From assembly GCA_030066015.1 (NCBI GenBank), contig JASJCL010000073.1, positions 1 to 32,240 of the forward strand: a stretch of 32,240 nucleotides of DNA. Direction: 5' to 3'. Each line of letters opens with the position of its first letter. Position 1 is the stretch's first letter. Below the pieces are notes generated by a model. The model was given only the letters and a program-made list of their open reading frames with translations. It was not told the origin of the DNA and searched no databases. A program made the translations under genes and the position numbers. The stretch is from Desulfosarcinaceae bacterium (GTDB taxonomy: Bacteria; Desulfobacterota; Desulfobacteria; Desulfobacterales; Desulfosarcinaceae). Shown here piece by piece: positions 16,469 through 24,526 of this stretch.

Positions 16469-17389
16469 CTAAAAGCTGCCGACCCTCGCCGTCAGCCCTA
16501 TCTCTTCCAATATGGCCGCTTTCCTTCGCAGTTCGTCTTCACTGCCGGATGCCAGTTGCGCCAGCGGGTAAGGTCTGCAAAGGGTGTTGTAAGTTTCCAT
16601 ACCCAGTCGGTGATAGGGCAGCAGCTGTATCTCCGCCACTCTGGTGAGTTTTCGACAGAACTCACCCACGGCGCGCAGATTCTCTTCGCCATCGTTCAAT
16701 CCGGGGATGACGGGCATGCGCACGATGAGGCGTTGGGGCCGCTGTTGGGCGTCAATCCGCGCCAGGTTCTCCAGGATGCGGCGGTTGCCGACCCCGGTCA
16801 GGCGTCTATGAGCGTCGTCGTCCAGGTGCTTGAGGTCGTAGAAGAGGGTGTCGATGTAGGGCAATACCGGTGCGATATGATCCCAAGCGGCCTGGCCGCA
16901 GGTCTCCACGGCGGTGTTGATCCCCTGCAGCAGACACCCCCGGAGCAGGTCCTTGAGAAAGTCGGCCTGCACAAAAGGCTCACCGCCGCTGATGGTGACC
17001 CCGCCGCCGGAGTGGTAGTAGAAGATTGAATCTTTGGCGATCTCTTTCAATATCTCCGCCACAGTGGCGGTGTACCCGTAGGCAGTGCGGGCACCGTTGG
17101 GGCACTCCGCCACACATTGACGGCAGTCGCTGCAGCGGGCCATGTCGGTGACGAAGCGGTCGATATCGGCGTTGTAGTGGATCGCATTTTCGGGGCATGT
17201 TTGCACGCAGGTGAAGCATTGGCCGCATTTGCGGCGCACCACGCCAAAATCGGTGGCCGACGCCTGGGACTCCGGCGTGGAGCACCACTGACAGCGCAGG
17301 GGACAGCCCTTGAGGAAGACCACCGTGCGCAAGCCGTCGCCGTCGAAGCTGGACAACTTCTCGATTCTCAGGATGCGGCCGTTCTGCAT
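16469..17389 (-). CDS. Glycyl radical enzyme activating enzyme (radical SAM)
   Basis: A 306-aa radical S-adenosylmethionine protein that installs the glycyl radical on the partner GRE. The SAM-cluster motif is C29-x3-C33-x2-C36 (KGCPLRCQWC). A ferredoxin-like insert follows with two further cluster sets (C55, C58, C61, C65 and C86, C89, C92, C96), as in activases of the non-PFL GREs. The SAM-binding GGE motif (TISGGEP) is near residue 135. I set the start at ATG 17389 because GAGGAA lies eight bases upstream and the motif order begins there; the frame happens to be open back to 18052 but that part is antisense-like and overlaps the GRE gene. The gene follows the GRE stop after 56 bases, the usual GRE-activase pairing. 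Confidence 0.95.
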   Translation of the reverse strand: MQNGRILRIEKLSSFDGDGLRTVVFLKGCPLRCQWCSTPESQASATDFGVVRRKCGQCFTCVQTCPENAIHYNADIDRFVTDMARCSDCRQCVAECPNGARTAYGYTATVAEILKEIAKDSIFYYHSGGGVTISGGEPFVQADFLKDLLRGCLLQGINTAVETCGQAAWDHIAPVLPYIDTLFYDLKHLDDDAHRRLTGVGNRRILENLARIDAQQRPQRLIVRMPVIPGLNDGEENLRAVGEFCRKLTRVAEIQLLPYHRLGMETYNTLCRPYPLAQLASGSEDELRRKAAILEEIGLTARVGSF

Positions 17390-17445
17390 GGGGTCTTCCT
17401 CGGGAGTTGGGTGGGACACGTTTCGGACTTCTCTTGATCGGCGGT

Positions 17446-19857
17446 TCAACAGCAACCGCCGGCGATGGTGCCGGAGAACGTCTCCTGAACCGTCCGGTCG
17501 ATGATTTCGTCCTGTACCTCGGGGCACAATTCGATGAAGTAGGCCGTGTACCCGGCCACCCGCACCAGCAGATCCTTGTAGTCGTCCGGGTACTGCTGGG
17601 CCTGGACGAGGGTCTCCTTGTCGACCACGTTGAACTGCGCGTGGAAGACGCCCAGAGAGCAGGCGCTTTTGAGCAGGGCCATGAGGTTGATGACCCCGCG
17701 TTCGTTCTGCATCAGCTCCGGCGAGAGCTTCATGTTCAGAAGGGTGCCGGAGGCGAAAAGATCGTGGGGGATTTTCGAGACCGATTTGAGCACCGCACTG
17801 GCGCCATTGACGTCGGTGCCCCCGGTTGGGCTGAGGCCGTCGGTGAGGGTGGTCCAGGCCCTGCGGCCCGAGGGCAGGGCACCCACCACCTTGCCCAGCG
17901 GCACATGGGCGGTGACCGGCAGGATGCCGGACATGAGCTTGCCGTACTTGCTGTCGCTGTTGTTGGTCTGGATCGCCAGATAGGAGAGCATCTCGGCGGC
18001 CACCTGGTCGGGCCCCTCCAGGTCGTTGCCGTACTTCTCCGCATTCAGACATTTATGATGTACGTCCTCATAGCTGACGAAGTCGGCGGCCAGGGCTTGA
18101 ATCAGTCTCTCCATGGAGAGGCTTTGCTTCTCGAAGACCAGCTCTTTGACCGCGGCGATGCTGTTGATGAAATCGGCGACCCCGTCGTAGATGATGCCGT
18201 TGCCGCAGGGGTATTTGGTGCCGCCGTGGGTGTAGTCGGTGGCCGTGTCGATGCAGTTGCGGAAGCTCAGGGAGATGAAGGGCACCGGGCGGTCGTCCCA
18301 AATCTCGTCCAGGATGTTGTTGGCCGCCACCACCTTTCCGATGATGTGGTCGATCTGGCGTTTGACGGCCTCGGCGAACGCGGCGTAGGTGGTGAACTGG
18401 GTGGGATCGCCGGTGTCGATGCCCAGCATCTTGCCGCTCTTGCGGTGCAGGCCGCGGAAGAGGACGAGTTCGACGATGCTGGCCAGGTTTACATCGGCGC
18501 TGACGTAGCCGCGGATCCGGCCGCTGAGGTTGGTCTCCACACAGCCGCAGGGATTCCAGTCGTAGGCCTCGTGCAGGTGAACCCCCTTGTTCTGCATCAT
18601 GCGGATACCCACTTCGTCGTTGTGGAAGGCGGGGAAGCCGCTGCCGGTGTTGATGCATTCGGCACATTTGCGCAGGAAGCTGTCGGGGTTTTTGGCCAGG
18701 TTGTAGCGCACTGACAGGGAGGGCTGGTAGAGCATGGTGTCCATGGAGGCTTGAATCACCATATAGGAGAGGTCGTTGACTGCGTCTTGACCATTGGCGT
18801 TGATGCCGCCGGCGCAGACATTCTGGAACATGGTGTAGCCGTTGGCGTACTCGGCGGTGACTTCGTCCTGGAAGAGGCAGGGCTCGGCCAGCTTGATCCA
18901 GGCGCAGTCGAGCAGCTCCTGAGCTTCCTCGGGGGTGATGCGGCCGGCGTCGATGTCGGCCTGGTAGTAGGGGTAGAGATATTGGTCGATGCGGCCCAGG
19001 TTGTAGCTGGCCGCGTTCTGCTCCATGAAGATGGAGGCGTGGTAGAGGTAGACGAATTGCAGGGCCTCGTGGAAGGTGCGGGCCGGACGGGCGGGGATCT
19101 GGGCGAAGACCGCGGCGATCGTCTCCAGTTCCGCTTTGCGCCGGGCATCATCGGTTTCCGCTGCCAGGCGCAGGGCCTCCTCGCGGTAGCGTTCGCCCAA
19201 TATCAGCATTCCCTCGGCCGCCGTGCGCATGGCGTCGAGGTAGGCGATGCGGGGGTAATGGTTGGGCTTGGCCAGGGAGTATTCCGATTTTCGCTTCTCG
19301 ATGTGGGCGATAATACCCTCGATCCCCTCGCTGAGCAGCTCCGCATAGTTGGGCGTCAGCTCTCCGGGGCCGCGTACCGCCTTGCGGTCGATGTAGATGA
19401 CGGCATTTTCCTTGAGGTCCACGATGTCCGGGGGGGCCTGAGCCTCCCATTTTTCGAAATTGGAGCGTCCCAGCCAATAGGGTTTGATCACCTCCCGGAA
19501 CAACTGCTTGTCTTCTTCCGAGATGTAAAATGGGTCGTAGGGGCGGGTGCTGATGGTGTCCAGCTCCTTGTCCAGGACGGACCAGCAGACGTCGGCACAG
19601 AGCACGCCGCCGCGGGTGACCTTGCCGGAGCAGCCAACGATGAGTTCGTGGTCCCAGATGGTGATGGTCTTCTTGCGGCATACGTCCTTGAAGGCCTTGG
19701 CCTTGCGCATCTCCCGGGGCAGCGCTTCGGTCGATTTAAAGCTCTCCGTGAGGATCAGGGCGTTTTCGATATCCATGGTCGGGGTCGCGTTGACCACGCG
19801 TTCGCGCAGCGTGTTGATGCGGTCCATGTAGGCGGGTGTTTGGGGTGTTGTTGCCAT
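17446..19857 (-). CDS. Glycyl radical enzyme, dehydratase/C-N lyase type, substrate unassigned
   Basis: An 803-aa cytoplasmic, oxygen-sensitive enzyme of the pyruvate formate-lyase-like superfamily. The glycyl radical loop is R766-V-A-G769-Y near the C terminus. The active-site loop reads NPCGCVETN with catalytic Cys439 and Glu441, the G-C-V-E form used by dehydratases and amine-lyases rather than PFL. Cys-to-Gly spacing (330) matches the family. Length is nearer hydroxyproline dehydratase HypD and glycerol/propanediol dehydratases (about 790) than choline lyase CutC (about 846). CutC choline contacts Thr502 and Tyr506 (Cys+13, Cys+17) are Val452 and Val456 here, arguing against choline. A second cysteine (437) sits two residues before the catalytic one, and the protein ends in Cys-Cys. 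AGGAGG precedes ATG 19857. It is the first structural gene after a probable sigma-54 promoter. The ProC homologue and betaine transporters suggest a hydroxyproline-like or cyclic betaine substrate (inference). Confidence 0.93.
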   Translation of the reverse strand: MATTPQTPAYMDRINTLRERVVNATPTMDIENALILTESFKSTEALPREMRKAKAFKDVCRKKTITIWDHELIVGCSGKVTRGGVLCADVCWSVLDKELDTISTRPYDPFYISEEDKQLFREVIKPYWLGRSNFEKWEAQAPPDIVDLKENAVIYIDRKAVRGPGELTPNYAELLSEGIEGIIAHIEKRKSEYSLAKPNHYPRIAYLDAMRTAAEGMLILGERYREEALRLAAETDDARRKAELETIAAVFAQIPARPARTFHEALQFVYLYHASIFMEQNAASYNLGRIDQYLYPYYQADIDAGRITPEEAQELLDCAWIKLAEPCLFQDEVTAEYANGYTMFQNVCAGGINANGQDAVNDLSYMVIQASMDTMLYQPSLSVRYNLAKNPDSFLRKCAECINTGSGFPAFHNDEVGIRMMQNKGVHLHEAYDWNPCGCVETNLSGRIRGYVSADVNLASIVELVLFRGLHRKSGKMLGIDTGDPTQFTTYAAFAEAVKRQIDHIIGKVVAANNILDEIWDDRPVPFISLSFRNCIDTATDYTHGGTKYPCGNGIIYDGVADFINSIAAVKELVFEKQSLSMERLIQALAADFVSYEDVHHKCLNAEKYGNDLEGPDQVAAEMLSYLAIQTNNSDSKYGKLMSGILPVTAHVPLGKVVGALPSGRRAWTTLTDGLSPTGGTDVNGASAVLKSVSKIPHDLFASGTLLNMKLSPELMQNERGVINLMALLKSACSLGVFHAQFNVVDKETLVQAQQYPDDYKDLLVRVAGYTAYFIELCPEVQDEIIDRTVQETFSGTIAGGCC

Positions 19858-19965
19858 CTATGGCCTCCTGGTCAGAGTTGTCTCAAAGGTGGGGTAGGGC
19901 TATTGGGTGTCGCTGTGCGCCTGGATCTGGCGGTCACCGTGTTTCTTTGTCACGACCACCAATAG

Positions 19966-19981
19966 AGCCAGAATCGTACCA
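19966..19981 (-). promoter_or_regulatory. Probable sigma-54 (-24/-12) promoter for the GRE operon
   Basis: On the minus strand the sequence is TGGTACGATTCTGGCT, which matches TGGCAC-N5-TTGCW at all but two positions and has the required GG-N10-GC spacing. Transcription would start near 19955, giving a leader of about 100 bases before the GRE start codon. It lies directly downstream of a gene for a sigma-54 activator, which supports function. Confidence 0.7.
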
Positions 19982-20109
19982 TGGGCGCGGTGGCGGTAGA
20001 GGAGAGGGTGGCTGTGGTTCGTATGGCCCAGAAATAATACGCTAAAATTAAAAAGAAGGGGCGTTCGATTGGCTGGCTGGCTGAGCAAATGGCTAAAAAA
20101 TATTCATCA

Positions 20110-20133
20110 TTATTTGAAAATTATTTCAAATAA
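20110..20133. promoter_or_regulatory. Perfect inverted repeat, candidate activator-binding site
   Basis: Half-sites TTATTTGAAA (20110-20119) and its exact reverse complement (20124-20133) are separated by four bases. The element is about 155-180 bases upstream of the predicted start of GRE transcription, a normal distance for an enhancer bound by a sigma-54 activator. It also lies just past the stop codon of the regulator gene, so a weak terminator role is possible, although the stem is A+T-rich and has no clear T-run. Confidence 0.55.
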
Positions 20134-20149
20134 GTAAAATATTTTTCAA

Positions 20150-21652
20150 TCACTCGGTGGGAATTCGCAGGCCGATTTTTTTGATTTTGTACCGCATCGA
20201 TTGGGGCGAGAGGTTGAGGAAGCGGCCGGCCTTGGAGATGTTGTAGCCCGCCTTGATCAGGGCCCGTTCCACGTACATGGCCTCGATCTGTTGCAAGGTG
20301 GTATTGAGGCAGATGTTGTCGCCGCCATCGAGCGTCGGCAGATCATCCGAGCGGATGCCGCCGGTCAGGTGCGGGCGGGCGGGCGGAGAGGCGACCCCAT
20401 CGGTGTTCTGGCCCGTATCGCCAGCGACCACCCGGTGGTAGTTGTTGGTGAAGTAGGAGGAGAGGTGGTGACGGCGGATCGTGCGCTCTCCGTGGAGCAC
20501 GCTGAGGCTCGATTTGAGGGTGTGCTCCAGTTCCCGCACGTTCCCCGGCCATGGATAGCGGTCGAACATTTCATCGACGGCGTCGGAAATGTCGACGGTT
20601 GGCTGCCGGCTGTCCACCGCCCACTGGTCCAGAAAGTAGCGGCTCAGCAGGGGGATGTCGGTCCTGCGCTGCCGCAGGGGAGGGATTTCGATCACCACGA
20701 CGGCCAGGCGGTAGAAGAGGTCCATGCGGATTTTGTTGGTTTCCAGCGCCTGGGACGGCGGGATATTGCAGGTGGAGATGAATTTTACGTCGATGGGTTT
20801 TTCCCGCAGGGCACCTACCCGGCGGATTTTCTTCTCCTGGATCACCCGTAGCAGTTTGGCCTGCAGCTCCAGGGACATGGAGTTGAGCTCGTCCAGCAGA
20901 AGGGTGCCGCCCTGGGCGTTCTCCAGCAGGCCCGCTTTTTCGATGGCCCCTGTAAAGGCCCCCTTGGCGGTGCCGAAGAGGGTCGCTTCCAGGAGATTGT
21001 CCGGGATGGCGGCGCAATTGATGGGGATGAAGGGTTTGTCATGCCGGGCGGAAGCGTGGTGCATGGACTGGGCGAAGAGTTCTTTGCCGCAGCCCGTCTC
21101 GGCCCATATCAGGGCCGAAAAATCGGTCTGGCTGTTGGATTTGGCATAGGTGACCGCATTTCTGAATTTGGGACTGTCGCCGATGAGGGAGGCGAAGGTG
21201 TACGTCTCCTTCTCCTGGAGGGGCGCGGCATCCAGAAGCGGCGGCTCCTGACACTCATGGCGCTCGATCAGGCGCTGGCTGATCTGCAGGTTCAGTGAAA
21301 AATGGATCACCCCCTCTACTTCGCCTTTGGAATAGAGCGGGAAGGTAGAGATCAGCGAGTTGACCAGCTTGTTCTTGTGAGAGTAGTAGAGAATGGTCTT
21401 CTTGATGATGGGCTTGCCGCTCTTGATGGTGCGGATGCTGACGTGCCGCTCCTTCTCCATGGGGTAGAAATCGACCATCTTCTTGCCGAGGATGTCGGCG
21501 TCCTGGAGGTCGTCGGTGCGGATCAACAGCCGATTGATGTAGCGAACGATGCCATCGCTGTCCAACACCATAATACCCAAAAGGGAGTTATCCCAGATCT
21601 GGCGATAGGCGGGGGAGAGAACGGTATCGATGTTAAGCTCTTTGTCTCTCAT
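20150..21652 (-). CDS. Sigma-54-dependent activator, PAS-AAA+-Fis
   Basis: A 500-aa enhancer-binding protein. A PAS domain (about 15-125) forms the sensory part; there is no receiver domain, so it probably senses a small molecule or redox state directly. The AAA+ core has Walker A AETGCGKE (184-191, with Cys where Thr is usual), the sigma-54 contact loop GAFTGA (231-236), Walker B LLLDE and the arginine-finger region FYRLAVVVIEIPPLRQR. The C terminus is a Fis-type helix-turn-helix (YVERALIKAGYNISKAGRFL). I start it at ATG 21652, because upstream codons to 21724 are not family-like. It is read in the same direction as the GRE operon and ends 292 bases before it, with a sigma-54 promoter and palindrome in between. 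Control of that operon is therefore likely. Confidence 0.93.
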   Translation of the reverse strand: MRDKELNIDTVLSPAYRQIWDNSLLGIMVLDSDGIVRYINRLLIRTDDLQDADILGKKMVDFYPMEKERHVSIRTIKSGKPIIKKTILYYSHKNKLVNSLISTFPLYSKGEVEGVIHFSLNLQISQRLIERHECQEPPLLDAAPLQEKETYTFASLIGDSPKFRNAVTYAKSNSQTDFSALIWAETGCGKELFAQSMHHASARHDKPFIPINCAAIPDNLLEATLFGTAKGAFTGAIEKAGLLENAQGGTLLLDELNSMSLELQAKLLRVIQEKKIRRVGALREKPIDVKFISTCNIPPSQALETNKIRMDLFYRLAVVVIEIPPLRQRRTDIPLLSRYFLDQWAVDSRQPTVDISDAVDEMFDRYPWPGNVRELEHTLKSSLSVLHGERTIRRHHLSSYFTNNYHRVVAGDTGQNTDGVASPPARPHLTGGIRSDDLPTLDGGDNICLNTTLQQIEAMYVERALIKAGYNISKAGRFLNLSPQSMRYKIKKIGLRIPTE

Positions 21653-22218
21653 CCTCTTCTTTCGTCCTGGATAGTGGCGCGCTGGAAGGAAACAGCATGT
21701 GACGCAGCCGCATCCAACCGGCACCGGTCATCCAGGGACAGTTAGGAGCGGTGTCGTCAAATTTCATCGCATTTTCGATGAGATATATCGATATACGGCT
21801 TATTCACGCAAGTCAAACCAACCATATCATCGCTGTATTAGCGGCCTCCCGCCTTGGCCAGTCGTCGATTTTTCCCGCAGTGCTTCTCGCAACCCCCAAT
21901 TTAACGGGACTGCCTGCATTCGCCGACAATCAGTGGTGCTGCCCCGAAAAGACCGGCCCGGGCGGTTGGGGTGAATAGCACCGCATCAGCGGACGGGTCA
22001 ACTGGATCATCCGGCCTTTACGGGGATGGAGGGCCGGTATGCGTTGGCCATTGGGAAGGGCGCCTGGTTGGTAGACCCGCCCAAGCGATGTTCGGGGGCC
22101 TCGCCGCAGTCTTACGAAAATTCCAGACCTGTCTCCTTCGCGTGAAACTGAATTAATATAAAAAAATTAGATAGATATATTGTATTTTGCCATGACAATT
22201 GCCTCTCCAAAAAAAATA

Positions 22219-22234
22219 AGTCAATCGATTGACT
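22219..22234. promoter_or_regulatory. 16-bp palindromic TetR-family operator
   Basis: AGTCAATCGATTGACT is a perfect palindrome 50 bases upstream of the TetR-family gene. A second partial copy (TCAATCGAT) follows at 22238-22246. It overlaps the -35 element of the likely promoter, as expected for autorepression. Confidence 0.75.
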
Positions 22235-22257
22235 AATTCAATCGATAGTATTATTTT
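22229..22257 (+). promoter_or_regulatory. Sigma-70-type promoter of the efflux operon
   Basis: A -35 element TTGACT (22229-22234) and -10 element TATTTT (22252-22257) are separated by 17 bases. The right half of the palindromic operator covers the -35, so binding of the repressor would block polymerase. The ribosome site AGGGGGG lies shortly after. Confidence 0.55.
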
Positions 22258-22284
22258 TCTGGGAAACCAAGGGGGGATTGCAGT

Positions 22285-22953
22285 ATGGCGAAAGAAGCGA
22301 CCGCCAAACATCGATTGATTCAGGCCGGCATCGACACCTTTGCCGAACACGGTTTTAACGGCACCACCACGCGCATGATTGCCAACCAGGCAGGGTGCAA
22401 CCTGGCCGCCATTCCATACTATTTCGGCGGCAAAGAGGGCCTTTACCTGGCCGTTTTCGAGAGCATCTCCGAGTTTCCCGCCGCGCACCTGCGGCCCCAT
22501 ATCGATGCCATCCATGCCTTTTGGGGCGGTGCTGACCGCGATCCAGAGACCGCCCTCACGTTGTTAACCCGCTGCCTGGGCGACATGGTGGACCTATTCT
22601 GTGGTCACCCTAAGGTTGGCGGTCACGCCAGGTTGATCATGCGCGAGCAGTTGTCGCCAACCGCCGCCTTCGACATCCTCTATGAGAAGATCATCGCGCC
22701 GGTGGTGGATAGCATCTCGAAGCTGATCATGGTCATCACGGGGGAAAGCGATGCAACGACCGCCGCATACCAGGCGTTCATGCTGATCGGTCAGGTCATC
22801 ATGTTTCGTCACGGTCGGGAAGCCGTGGTGCGTTGTCTCGGCGTGGAGGGGTATAGCGCGCAGGAGGCCGGTGAAATTCGTCGCCTGATCATCGCTTGGA
22901 CACGGGCGGCACTTACGAGAGATCAGCCACTCGCTGCGACAACGGCCGATTAG
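22285..22953 (+). CDS. TetR-family repressor, CecR/YbiH-like (DUF1956 type)
   Basis: A 222-aa regulator. The N-terminal helix-turn-helix spans about residues 8-55 (RLIQAGIDTFAEHGFNGTTTRMIANQAGCNLAAIPYYFGGKE in pieces), with IPYYFGGKEGLYLAVFE as the recognition-helix region typical of the CecR/YbiH branch. The C-terminal ligand domain has MREQLSPTAAFDILYEKII, also typical of this branch. In E. coli CecR controls export genes and drug sensitivity. Here it is the first gene of a plus-strand run with outer-membrane factor, adaptor and RND pump genes, so it most likely represses its own efflux operon through the palindrome in its promoter. The inducer is unknown. Confidence 0.9.
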   Translation: MAKEATAKHRLIQAGIDTFAEHGFNGTTTRMIANQAGCNLAAIPYYFGGKEGLYLAVFESISEFPAAHLRPHIDAIHAFWGGADRDPETALTLLTRCLGDMVDLFCGHPKVGGHARLIMREQLSPTAAFDILYEKIIAPVVDSISKLIMVITGESDATTAAYQAFMLIGQVIMFRHGREAVVRCLGVEGYSAQEAGEIRRLIIAWTRAALTRDQPLAATTAD

Positions 22954-23010
22954 GATCCTTCCTTCCCCCGCATCTTCAGGTGAGATTTCGTCCTCAGTGA
23001 AAGCAGATCC

Positions 23011-24492
23011 ATGAAGCAGACCGCTTGTGTACCACTACAGACACGTCTTCAACGGAAATTGGCCACCTTCAGTTTCGCCGTCGCGCTGCTGATGATGGTC
23101 GGTTGCGCAGCCGTTGGGCCGGATTTTGTCCCTCCCGATACCGATCTGCCGGATGGCTGGCAAACGGCGCTGAGAGATGGATTGCGTGCCGAGTCCCTGG
23201 ACCCCGATCTGCTGGCCCGCTGGTGGCTGACGCTGGAGGATCCCCTGTTGACGCGTCTGATCGAGCAGGCCATTGCCGATAGCCCAAATCTCCGCGCCGC
23301 CGCCGCCCGTCTGCGCGAGGCTCGTGCCCGCCGGGGAATCAGCGGTGCCGATCGCTTTCCAACCGTCAACGCCGCCGCCGCGGCGACCAAGAACCGTTCC
23401 AGTGAAAACACCGGCATCGGTGGCGAAAGTGAATTGTACAGCGCCGGATTCGACGCGAGCTGGGAACTGGATATCTTCGGCGGGGTCCGGCGCTCGGTGG
23501 AGGCGGCGGACGCGGATGTGGCGGCCAGCCGCGAGGACCTGCGCGACGTGCTGGTGAGCCTGACCGCGGAAGTGGCCCTGAACTATATCGAGGTGCGATC
23601 ATTCCAGACCCGGCTGGATATCGCCAACGCCAATCGAGATGCTCAGGCGGAGACCTATCGGCTGGTTCAGAACCGATTTGGCGCCGGCCTCGCCGCCCAA
23701 CTGGAGGTGGAGCAATCCCGTTACAATCTGGAAAGCACCCGCTCGGAGATCCCCTCTCTGAATACCGGGGTTGAGCAGGCCCTCAACCGTCTGGCCGTTA
23801 TCCTGGGCCAACCGCCGGGCACCCTGAACAACTTCCTGTCGGAACGGCGCCCCGTTCCGGTGACCCCCATGGAACTGGCCGTCGGCATACCGGCGCAGAC
23901 CCTGCGCCGTCGCCCCGATGTGCGCCGAGCCGAATGGGAACTGGCTGCGCAAACCGCCCGCATCGGCGTCGCCACGGCCGAACTCTATCCCAAGTTCAAC
24001 CTGCTGGGGTCCATCGGCCTGGAATCCCTCGCCAGCAGCGATCTGCTGACGGCCGCAAGCCGCACCTACAGCATCGGTCCCAGTGTTTCTTGGCGCATTT
24101 TCGAAGCCGGCCGCGTTCGGCGGCAGATCGACGTTGAAACCGCCCGGCAAGAACAAGCCCTGATTCATTACGAAACCGCGGTGCTGACCGCGTTGGAGGA
24201 TGTGGAAAACGCCCTCGTCGCCTATGCCGACGAACAGGATCGCCGCCGTTCCCTAAGCCAGGCCGCTGACGCCGCCGAGCGGGCGGTGGAATTGGCCCGT
24301 AACCGTTATCGTGCCGGGCTGTCGGATTTTCAAAATGTCCTGGATGCTCAACGGTCGCTGCTCTCCTTTCAGGATCAGCTGGCCATCAGCGACGCCACGG
24401 TCACCTCCAATCTCATCCGCCTCTACAAGGCCCTTGGCGGCGGATGGTCGCCCATCGCAGCCTCCAGCCCGGATGCACCGACAGCCCCCTGA
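23011..24492 (+). CDS. Outer-membrane efflux lipoprotein (TolC/NodT/OprM type)
   Basis: A 493-aa outer-membrane channel protein. A signal peptide ends in the lipobox MVGC with lipidated Cys32. The mature start (VGPDFVPPDTDLPDGW) is the usual NodT/OprM opening (VGPDYxxP). Two OEP repeats follow, with the long helical segments rich in Ala, Arg and Glu (ARLREARARRGISGADRFPTVNA in pieces; then GLSDFQNVLDAQRSLLSFQDQLA). The trimer forms the exit duct of a tripartite pump. It lies between the TetR gene and the adaptor gene and is read with them. The initial ATG is near no strong ribosome site, so an alternative start is possible. Confidence 0.93.
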   Translation: MKQTACVPLQTRLQRKLATFSFAVALLMMVGCAAVGPDFVPPDTDLPDGWQTALRDGLRAESLDPDLLARWWLTLEDPLLTRLIEQAIADSPNLRAAAARLREARARRGISGADRFPTVNAAAAATKNRSSENTGIGGESELYSAGFDASWELDIFGGVRRSVEAADADVAASREDLRDVLVSLTAEVALNYIEVRSFQTRLDIANANRDAQAETYRLVQNRFGAGLAAQLEVEQSRYNLESTRSEIPSLNTGVEQALNRLAVILGQPPGTLNNFLSERRPVPVTPMELAVGIPAQTLRRRPDVRRAEWELAAQTARIGVATAELYPKFNLLGSIGLESLASSDLLTAASRTYSIGPSVSWRIFEAGRVRRQIDVETARQEQALIHYETAVLTALEDVENALVAYADEQDRRRSLSQAADAAERAVELARNRYRAGLSDFQNVLDAQRSLLSFQDQLAISDATVTSNLIRLYKALGGGWSPIAASSPDAPTAP

Positions 24493-24522
24493 GGAGTAGG
24501 ACTATCCCTGAGGAGTAGGACT
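24487..24522 (+). repeat. Tandem duplication carrying a Shine-Dalgarno site
   Basis: The 17-base unit CCCTGAGGAGTAGGACT occurs at 24487-24503 and again at 24506-24522, a period of 19 bases. The first copy contains the stop codon of the outer-membrane factor gene; each copy offers an AGGAG ribosome site, the second lying 11 bases before the adaptor ATG at 24527. Confidence 0.9.
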
Positions 24523-24526
24523 TACC

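Larger units (their letters stand above)
21653..22284. other. Divergent intergenic region between activator and TetR genes
   Basis: About 630 bases without a convincing gene; short open frames on the plus strand (for example 21751-21978) have no family resemblance and no good ribosome site. On the activator side it holds a 12-bp perfect palindrome TATATCGATATA (21784-21795) and a small stem TCATCG…CGATGA (21768-21785 region). A CCGGCC…GGCCGG stem lies at 22011-22037. The TetR operator and promoter lie at the right end. Confidence 0.5.

Noticed and set aside
17390-18052. N-terminal extension of the activase frame overlapping the GRE gene
   Set aside because: The translation is rich in Arg, Gly, His and Pro with no family similarity, and a good ribosome site precedes ATG 17389.
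17446-19857. GRE as choline trimethylamine-lyase (CutC) of a choline-utilisation cluster
   Set aside because: Pocket positions equivalent to Thr502 and Tyr506 are valines, the protein is about 40 residues shorter than usual CutC, and no microcompartment shell, alcohol dehydrogenase or phosphotransacetylase genes are present. AOR could use acetaldehyde, so it is disfavoured rather than excluded.
17407-19965. Two long plus-strand frames (435 and 404 codons) over the GRE gene
   Set aside because: Both are antisense to the GRE gene, and their Val/Gly/Asp-rich composition is typical of shadow frames in G+C-rich DNA.
21751-21978. Plus-strand frame of 75 codons in the activator-TetR gap
   Set aside because: No ribosome site, no family similarity and no conserved neighbour; likely chance.
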